Source: Ectopseudomonas composti
GTDB lineage: Bacteria; Pseudomonadota; Gammaproteobacteria; Pseudomonadales; Pseudomonadaceae
Direction of reading: 5' to 3'
Length of the DNA stretch: 11,340 nucleotides
Assembly (NCBI GenBank): GCA_946886245.1
Contig: CAMPIF010000089.1
Span: forward strand, 1 to 11,340
Part shown: one piece after another, positions 6,250-11,340 of the stretch
Numbering within the stretch: position 1 is the first letter of the stretch
Layout of the letters: the number at the start of each line of letters is the position of its first letter
Notes under the pieces: model-generated
The model's input: the letters and a program-made list of their open reading frames with translations, nothing else
Database searches by the model: none
What the model was told of the DNA's origin: nothing
Made by a program: the position numbers and the translations under genes

Positions 6250-8286
6250 ATGACGAGTTTGAGTCGCCCCGGGCAGCCAGCCGCTGCACGCGGGCTCGGT
6301 CACGCTGGCCTGGCGCTGCTGGGGCTCGCGCTGCTGCTGGCCATGCTGCTGTGGCAGGGCGTGTTGCGCCACCCCTGGCCAACGGCCGAGGCCTGGCTGG
6401 CGCCGCTGTCGTCGACGCCATCGCTGGAGGGGCTGCTGCTGTGGTGGAGCCAACTGCCACGTGCCTTCGCCGGAGTGCTGGTGGGCGCCTGCCTGGGCGT
6501 TTCCGGGGCGATCATGCAACTGATCACGCGCAACCCGCTGGTGTCGCCGGATCTGCTCGGCATCACCGCCGGAGCGCAACTGGGCGTGATCCTTGGCATG
6601 CTTCTACCCGGCGCCCTGGGCCTGCCGCTGGTCTTCGTCGGTGGTCTGTTGGCGGCGCTGTTTACTTTCCTCATGGCTGGCGGTTGGAACACCTCGCCGC
6701 TGCGCCTGACCCTGGCCGGGGTGGCGGTGGCGCAGACCTTCGCCGCACTGATCGCGCTGTTTCTCAGCCTCAACGACCAGGCGGCGATGGTGGTATCGCT
6801 GTGGAATACCGGTTCGCTGCAGCAGTTGGGTTGGGGCGCGATGCACCCGGCCCTGTATCTGTTGCCGCTGATTGCCCTGGCCCTGCTGGTGCTGATGCGG
6901 CCGATGAACCTGGCCGTGCTGGGCGATGGGCAGATGCGCGCGCTGGGGCTTTCGCCGGCCTGGCTGAAAGGGCTGAGCATCGTCCTGGGCAGCCTGCTGG
7001 CCGCGCTGGCCATTCATCTGGCAGGCCCCTTGGGCTTCATCGGGCTGATCACGCCGAACCTGCTGCGCTTTGCCTTCGCCGTGGTGCGACCTTCGCGGTT
7101 GATCCCCTTGTGCGCGATCTGGGGCGCGCTGCTGACGGTGCTCGCCGATGCGCTGGTGGCGGCGGTGGAGCCCTGGTTCCAGCTGCCGCTGGGGGTGTTG
7201 TCGGCCATTCTCGGTTCGCTGGCGATTCTCTTGCTGCTGCGCTACGGGCGCAGCGCGCCGGTGGCGGCGGTCACGGCGAGCATGCCGGGTGAGAACCGGG
7301 CCATGCGCCTGCCGCTGTGGTCGTTCGTCGTGCTTGCCGTGCTGATCTGCCTGGCGCTGCTGGTGGGCGGTACCGCGCAGGGCGAGTCGGGCGTCTGGGT
7401 ATTCTGGCAGCGGGCATGGATGGGCGAGCCCTTGGCCATGACCCTGCTCGATCTGCGCTTGCCGCGCCTGCTGGTGGACATGGCTGCCGGGGCATTGCTG
7501 GCGACCGCCGGCATGCTGTTGCAGGCGGTGACGCGCAACCCGCTGGCCGGCCCGGAAATTCTCGGGGTGAGCCAGATGGCAGCGCTGGTGGTCTTGCTGG
7601 CGCTGATCTTCATGCCCGAGCTGGCAGTGGCCTGGCGCTTCCCGCTGGCCTGGCTGGGTGCCGGCCTGGCGCTTGTGATCGTCATCGGCCTCAACCTGCG
7701 CCATGGCCTGGAGCCGTTGCGCGTGACGCTCACCGGCTTTGCCATCAGCGGTGTGGTGCTGGCCCTGGTGAGCCTGCTGATGGCGCAGTTCACCAGCAAT
7801 ATCGCCCAGGCGCTGATCTGGATGGTGGGCAGCAGCTACGGGCGCACCTGGAGCGACCTGCAGGCCATGCTGCCCTGGCTGGTGATCGGTCTGGCGCTGT
7901 GCGCGGCGACCACGCGCTGGATGGATCTGCTGCAACTGGGCGATGGCGTGGCCGGCAGCCTCGGGCTGTCAGTGCCGAGCCGGCGGGTGCTGCTGATCGT
8001 GCTGGCCAGTGCGCTGATCGCTGCGGCCGTGGCGGTGGTCGGGCCGGTGGCGTTCATCGGTTTGCTGGTACCGCATGGTGTGCGGCTGCTGGGCTTTCAT
8101 CGTGCCCGTCAACGCCTGCTGGCGGCGCCGCTGCTGGGCGCGACGCTGCTGGCCTCGGCCGATCTGCTCGGGCGCGTGCTGCTCGCGCCGCTGGACATTC
8201 CGCTGGGGATCGCCACGGCCGCCATCGGTGCGCCGTGCTTCCTGCTGCTGCTCAGCCGCGTCTATTTCAGTGACAAAAGGAGTTAG
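6250..8286 (+). CDS. fhuB: Fused FecCD-family ABC permease for ferric hydroxamate (FhuB-like)
   Basis: This 678-residue inner-membrane protein contains two FecCD permease units in one chain, as in E. coli FhuB; most siderophore permeases are separate proteins of roughly 330 residues. The duplication is plain. NPLVSPDLLG at 95-104 is matched by NPLAGPEILG from 430, and GPLGFIGL at 259-266 by GPVAFIGL at 598-605, each preceded by an LGLS segment that should contact the ATPase. Long Leu/Ala/Val/Gly stretches suggest about 20 membrane helices. Together with a binding protein and a FhuC-type ATPase, not in this window, it would carry the ferric siderophore into the cytoplasm. TAAGGA (6238-6243) lies 6 bases before the ATG. 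The binding-protein gene follows within a few bases, so the two are coupled. Confidence 0.95.
   Translation: MTSLSRPGQPAAARGLGHAGLALLGLALLLAMLLWQGVLRHPWPTAEAWLAPLSSTPSLEGLLLWWSQLPRAFAGVLVGACLGVSGAIMQLITRNPLVSPDLLGITAGAQLGVILGMLLPGALGLPLVFVGGLLAALFTFLMAGGWNTSPLRLTLAGVAVAQTFAALIALFLSLNDQAAMVVSLWNTGSLQQLGWGAMHPALYLLPLIALALLVLMRPMNLAVLGDGQMRALGLSPAWLKGLSIVLGSLLAALAIHLAGPLGFIGLITPNLLRFAFAVVRPSRLIPLCAIWGALLTVLADALVAAVEPWFQLPLGVLSAILGSLAILLLLRYGRSAPVAAVTASMPGENRAMRLPLWSFVVLAVLICLALLVGGTAQGESGVWVFWQRAWMGEPLAMTLLDLRLPRLLVDMAAGALLATAGMLLQAVTRNPLAGPEILGVSQMAALVVLLALIFMPELAVAWRFPLAWLGAGLALVIVIGLNLRHGLEPLRVTLTGFAISGVVLALVSLLMAQFTSNIAQALIWMVGSSYGRTWSDLQAMLPWLVIGLALCAATTRWMDLLQLGDGVAGSLGLSVPSRRVLLIVLASALIAAAVAVVGPVAFIGLLVPHGVRLLGFHRARQRLLAAPLLGATLLASADLLGRVLLAPLDIPLGIATAAIGAPCFLLLLSRVYFSDKRS
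8278..8282 (+). promoter_or_regulatory. Ribosome binding site deciding a GTG start for the binding protein
   Basis: AGGAG lies at the very end of the permease gene, 8 bases before the in-frame GTG at 8291 but 14 before the ATG at 8297. The spacing favours GTG. The two choices differ by only two residues at the signal-peptide N-terminus. Confidence 0.55.
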
Positions 8287-8290
8287 TGCA

Positions 8291-9208
8291 GTGGCGATGC
8301 GTCTTGTCTGTTGCCTGCTGCTGGTCTGTCTGGCGCATGGCGCCTGGGCGGCCGATGCACAACTGGTGGCCCGACAGTCGGCTGGTGCTGGAGATGCGCC
8401 GCAGCGGATCGTCAGCCTCGATGAGCTGAGTACCGAGTTGCTGGTGTCGCTGGGGATCGAGCCGGTCGGGGTGGCCAACCTGGCCAGCTATCGCCGTTAC
8501 ATCGGCATCGGCAACGACCTGCTCGAAAGCAGCGTGGCGCTGGGCAGTGCGCAGCAGCCCAATCTGGAGGCCATCGCCCGGCTCCAGCCGGACCTGATCG
8601 TCGGCGTGGCCTACCTGCACCTGCCGTTGTTCGAGCGTCTCGATGGCCTGGCGCCGACCCTCATCTATCAGGTGTCGCTGGCATCCACAGGCTACGACGG
8701 CGTGGCCATCGGCGAGGCCATGCTGGAGCATCTTGGCCGCTTGACCGGGCGGCAGGCGCAGGCCGCTGCCGTGATCCGCGAAGGCCGGCAGGCGTTGGCT
8801 GCCGCGCGTCAGTCCGTTCGCGCGCGAGGCCTGCAGGGCGAGCCGGTGGCCGTGCTCTATCCGCTGGTGCAGCAGGGCAGTTTCATCGCCCTCAACCAGC
8901 AGACACTGATCGGCAGTCTGATGAACCGCCTAGAGGTGCGCTCGCCCTGGACCTTGCGTTCCGCGCACAGCCTGCACCGGCGCATCGACATGCGCCGCTT
9001 CGCCAGTGAGCCGGGGCTGCGCGTACTGTTCATCGGTGGACAGGCGCAGGCGCCGTTCTTTGTCAGTCCTCTGTGGAAGGCCCTGCCGGTCGCCCAGCAG
9101 CAGCGTTATGCCTTTCTCCCCACGCCGTACTGGACCTTTGGTGGCCCGCGCTCGACGGCCGCCATCGCGACCCAGGTGCGCGAGGCGATCGAGGCGATGA
9201 ATCGTTGA
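8291..9208 (+). CDS. Periplasmic iron-siderophore binding protein (FhuD-like)
   Basis: This protein of about 305 residues is the substrate-binding part of the importer. A Sec signal peptide (RLVCCLLLVCLAHGAWA, then ADAQ) has no convincing lipobox, so a soluble periplasmic protein is expected. RIVSLDELSTELLVSLGIEPVGVANL matches the opening strand-helix of the FhuD/FecB class. QPNLEAIARLQPDLIVG and the C-terminal SPLWKALPVAQQQRYAFLP followed by YWTFGGPRS correspond to FhuD segments, the latter in order and spacing. Its length is close to E. coli FhuD (296). It should receive ferric siderophore from the receptor and deliver it to the fused permease, whose gene ends four bases upstream. The start is GTG 8291 by ribosome-site spacing, with ATG 8297 as alternative. 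Confidence 0.92.
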   Translation: MAMRLVCCLLLVCLAHGAWAADAQLVARQSAGAGDAPQRIVSLDELSTELLVSLGIEPVGVANLASYRRYIGIGNDLLESSVALGSAQQPNLEAIARLQPDLIVGVAYLHLPLFERLDGLAPTLIYQVSLASTGYDGVAIGEAMLEHLGRLTGRQAQAAAVIREGRQALAAARQSVRARGLQGEPVAVLYPLVQQGSFIALNQQTLIGSLMNRLEVRSPWTLRSAHSLHRRIDMRRFASEPGLRVLFIGGQAQAPFFVSPLWKALPVAQQQRYAFLPTPYWTFGGPRSTAAIATQVREAIEAMNR

Positions 9209-9296
9209 ATTTTGTCCCCGGCCATTCGTCCTTTAAGAGAATCCTGATGGCTATCGCTATTGGCCAGGGGCAAGTCATTTTCACAGAGGTCATCGC

Positions 9297-9497
9297 ATGA
9301 GCTTCGACAACGAGAACGCGCGCTTTCTGGTCGTGATCAATCATGAGCAGCAGTATTCCATCTGGCCCGAGTACAAGGCCATTCCCGAAGGCTGGTCCGC
9401 CGTGGGCGTGTCCGGCGACAAGGCGACCTGCCTGGCCCATATCGAAGAGGTGTGGACCGACATGCGCCCGCTGAGCCTGCGTCAGGCCATGGCGTGA
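9297..9497 (+). CDS. MbtH-like protein (NRPS adenylation partner)
   Basis: This 66-residue protein matches the MbtH signature almost throughout: [10 protein letters not shown], then P-x-GW (IPEGW), and [10 protein letters not shown] near the C-terminus. MbtH-like proteins bind NRPS adenylation domains and help their folding or activity. They mark NRPS clusters but do not show which amino acid is used. GAGG (9286-9289) lies 7 bases before the ATG. The gene starts 88 bases after the binding-protein stop, a gap in which I see no convincing promoter or terminator, and ends 25 bases before the hydroxylase gene. It probably serves the NRPS whose end opens this window, and perhaps other synthetases of the same locus. 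Confidence 0.96.
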   Translation: MSFDNENARFLVVINHEQQYSIWPEYKAIPEGWSAVGVSGDKATCLAHIEEVWTDMRPLSLRQAMA

Positions 9498-9522
9498 ACA
9501 GCGACCTGCGGGGAGCGCGACG

Positions 9523-10509
9523 ATGAATCAAGTGATCGATCTGGCGCAGGCCGCCCTGAGCATCGAGGCCGGCCTGCCCATGCGCGTCAGTCCGCTGCAG
9601 GCCGGGCAGGGCCTGCACGAACATCTGTCAGCTCTGCAGCAGTTGGTGACCGAGCATCTTGAGGTGAGCGGTGGCCTGCTGTTCAGTGGCTTCGCCGATG
9701 TCGATGTGGCCAGCTTCCAGCAGTTTGCCGGCGCTTTCGGCCATCCATTGCTGAGCTACGAGTTCGGCTCCACGCCGCGTAGCCGGGTGAGCGCCGGTGG
9801 CGTGTATACCTCCACCGAGTTTCCAGCCCATCGGCCGATTCCGCTGCATAACGAGCAGGCCTACACCACCGAATGGCCGCTGCGCATCTGGTTCTATTGC
9901 GCCCAGGCGGCCGAGCAGGGTGGCGAGACACCGATTGCCGATAGCCGTGAAGTCTTTCGGCGCATCGATCCGGCCATCCGCCAGCGCTTCGCCGAGCGCG
10001 GCCTGCTCTATGTGCGCAATTACGGCAATGGTCTGGATCTGCCCTGGCAGCAGGTCTTCAATACCGAAGATCGCCAGGCGGTCGAGCGTTACTGCAGCGC
10101 CCGCCGTATCGACTTCGAATGGCTCGGCGATGACGAGCTGCGCACGCGTCAGCTTTGCCAGGGCGTTGCCCAGCATCCGCGTACCGGTGACTGGGTCTGG
10201 TTCAACCAGGCGCACCTGTTCCACCTGTCGGCCCTGGACGCCGATACCCAGGACGTGCTGATCGACGCGGTCGGTCTCGAGGGCCTGCCGCGCAACGTCT
10301 ATTTCGGCGACGGCACGCCCATCGAGGCCAGCCTGCTGGACGAGGTGCGCGGTGTGCTGGACGCCTGCACCATTCGTTTCCCCTGGCGTGACGGCGACAT
10401 CCTGATGCTCGACAACATGCTCACGGCCCATGCCCGCGATCCCTTCAAGGGGCCGCGCAAGGTGGTGGTGGCGATGGCCGAGGCCTATGGCCGGGAGGGT
10501 TTCCAATGA
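9523..10509 (+). CDS. TauD/SyrP-like Fe(II)/2-oxoglutarate beta-hydroxylase
   Basis: This 328-residue enzyme belongs to the TauD clan and resembles SyrP, which hydroxylates the beta-carbon of carrier-bound aspartate. The iron site is visible: LHNE with His109 and Glu111, and distal His303 in DNMLTAHARDP. Arg312 in GPRKVVVAM should bind the 2-oxoglutarate carboxylate. Between them lie GGETPIADSREVFRRI and WFNQAHLFH, regions shared with SyrP-type relatives. In siderophore loci such enzymes make beta-hydroxy-Asp or beta-hydroxy-His, which bind iron through hydroxyl plus carboxylate or imidazole. Asp or His cannot be distinguished here, and action on a carrier-bound residue is inferred from the family. 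A GGGAG site (9511-9515) precedes the ATG by 7 bases. The stop overlaps the next gene by four bases (ATGA), indicating coupling. Confidence 0.93.
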   Translation: MNQVIDLAQAALSIEAGLPMRVSPLQAGQGLHEHLSALQQLVTEHLEVSGGLLFSGFADVDVASFQQFAGAFGHPLLSYEFGSTPRSRVSAGGVYTSTEFPAHRPIPLHNEQAYTTEWPLRIWFYCAQAAEQGGETPIADSREVFRRIDPAIRQRFAERGLLYVRNYGNGLDLPWQQVFNTEDRQAVERYCSARRIDFEWLGDDELRTRQLCQGVAQHPRTGDWVWFNQAHLFHLSALDADTQDVLIDAVGLEGLPRNVYFGDGTPIEASLLDEVRGVLDACTIRFPWRDGDILMLDNMLTAHARDPFKGPRKVVVAMAEAYGREGFQ

Positions 10510-11340
10510 ATGCACTACCTTTGCCTGACGGGCGCGTGCTGCAAGGTGAGTCGCGCGAGTCGGCGATCTGGCTGACCTGCGACGGCCGGCCGCTGATGCA
10601 GCTGCGCATGGACGAAGCAAACGCCCTGCAGGTGCTGGAAGTGGCCACGGCCGATCTGGCCGATGCGCTGTGGTGCGCCAGCTATTGGTGGTTCGCCACT
10701 CATCCGCAGGTGGTGCGTCTGCTCTGGCAGGGGCTGGATCAGCAGGCACTGCAGGGCTGTGGTGACTGGCTGCGTGGTGATGCCGGTACGCCGCTTGCGC
10801 AGGTCGAGCGCGGCGTGTTCTGGCAGTTGCCGCAGCCCTGGTTGCGCCAGGCGCTGCCGCCTTATCCGCAGCAGATGGTGATGAGCGACGGCAAGCGCCA
10901 TCCCCGGCGCCGGGCCAAGCCCCAGGGCGAGGTCTACCGGCGCTTCGATGCACGGTTGGGCGCCTGGATATCCCTGCGTACGCTGGACATCGATCAGGAC
11001 CTGGAGCGCTTCAATCGCTGGCAGAATACGCCGCGCGTCCTGCATTTCTGGCAGGAGGGCGGCGATCTGGCGCAGCACCGCAGCTATCTCGAAACCATCG
11101 CTGCCGATCCGCATGTCTACAGCCTGATCGGTTGTTTCGATGACCAGCCCTTCGCCTACTTCGAGCTCTACTGGGCCAGGGAAGACCGCATTGCGCCTTT
11201 CTATCGCGTGGACGACTATGATCGCGGCATTCACATGCTGGTGGGTGAGCAGGCGCATCGCGGGCCGCACAAGGTGGCCAGCTGGCTGGCGGCGCTGACT
11301 CATTACGCCTTTCTCGACGATCCGCGCACAGGCCTGGTGG
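10506..11340 (+). CDS. GNAT acyltransferase for hydroxamate formation (IucB/AlcB/PvdY-type), 3'-truncated by window
   Basis: The reading frame starts at the ATG of an ATGA overlap and stays open for 278 codons to the right edge. GGAGG at 10494-10498 is 7 bases upstream. An N-terminal part of roughly 110 residues (MNALPLPDGRVLQGE, with LWCASYWWFATHP further on) is followed by the siderophore GNAT domain: LHFWQEGGDLAQHRSYL, DPHVYSLIGCFDDQPFAYFE, LYWARED (from 221), YDRGIHMLVGE (His243) and HRGPHKVASWLAALTHY. This pattern is that of acyl-CoA transferases that acylate the N-hydroxy group of hydroxylysine or hydroxyornithine, giving a hydroxamate. Which amino acid and which acyl group are not shown; N5-hydroxyornithine with acetyl is the common case in pseudomonads. 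The matching N-hydroxylase is not in the window. Related proteins are about 315-350 residues, so most of the gene is present. Confidence 0.9.
   Translation, partial: MNALPLPDGRVLQGESRESAIWLTCDGRPLMQLRMDEANALQVLEVATADLADALWCASYWWFATHPQVVRLLWQGLDQQALQGCGDWLRGDAGTPLAQVERGVFWQLPQPWLRQALPPYPQQMVMSDGKRHPRRRAKPQGEVYRRFDARLGAWISLRTLDIDQDLERFNRWQNTPRVLHFWQEGGDLAQHRSYLETIAADPHVYSLIGCFDDQPFAYFELYWAREDRIAPFYRVDDYDRGIHMLVGEQAHRGPHKVASWLAALTHYAFLDDPRTGLV

Noticed and set aside
9209..9296. Search of the 88-base gap before MbtH for a promoter, Fur box or terminator
   Set aside because: No good -35/-10 pair, no AT-rich palindrome and no stem with T-run; MbtH most likely shares the upstream transcript.

Overview
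The window looks like part of a peptide-siderophore (iron-chelator) locus from a high-GC gammaproteobacterium, most probably a pseudomonad. This rests on gene content and protein style only: a FhuA/FhuB/FhuD-type hydroxamate importer, an MbtH protein, a SyrP-type hydroxylase and dense high-GC coding. I cannot name the species. All eight genes lie on the + strand, and the two outer ones run off the window edges.

Layout: (1) 1-2417, the end of a non-ribosomal peptide synthetase (NRPS) with the adenylation-domain tail, a carrier domain, a complete epimerisation domain and a thioesterase. (2) 2407-3828, a class III PLP aminotransferase of the 2,4-diaminobutyrate (Dab) type, overlapping the NRPS stop by 11 bases. 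(3) 3829-3983, an AT-rich control region with a Fur-box-like inverted repeat inside a candidate promoter, then two small hairpins. (4) 3984-6179, a FhuA-like TonB-dependent outer-membrane receptor. (5) 6202-6230, a strong intrinsic terminator. (6) 6250-8286, a double-length FecCD/FhuB permease, followed by a FhuD-like binding protein at 8291-9208. (7) 9297-9497, MbtH; 9523-10509, a TauD/SyrP-like Fe(II)/2-oxoglutarate hydroxylase; 10506-11340, a GNAT acyltransferase of the IucB/AlcB/PvdY type, cut by the right edge. No gap between genes exceeds 155 bases, and no RNA gene, mobile element or CRISPR was seen.

How the parts fit (inference): the aminotransferase supplies Dab. The acyltransferase makes an N-acyl-N-hydroxy-ornithine or -lysine, which is a hydroxamate iron ligand. 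The SyrP-like enzyme adds a beta-hydroxyl to an Asp or His on the assembly line, giving a second type of ligand. MbtH supports the adenylation domains, and the last NRPS module epimerises its residue before the thioesterase releases the chain. The ferric product would re-enter through the FhuA-like receptor, the FhuD-like protein and the fused permease. The product is thus predicted to be a Dab-containing, mixed hydroxamate / beta-hydroxy-acid siderophore with a D-residue at its C-terminal end. The NRPS adenylation domains, the amino-acid N-hydroxylase and a FhuC-type ATPase are not in the window and should be sought in the flanks or elsewhere in the genome.
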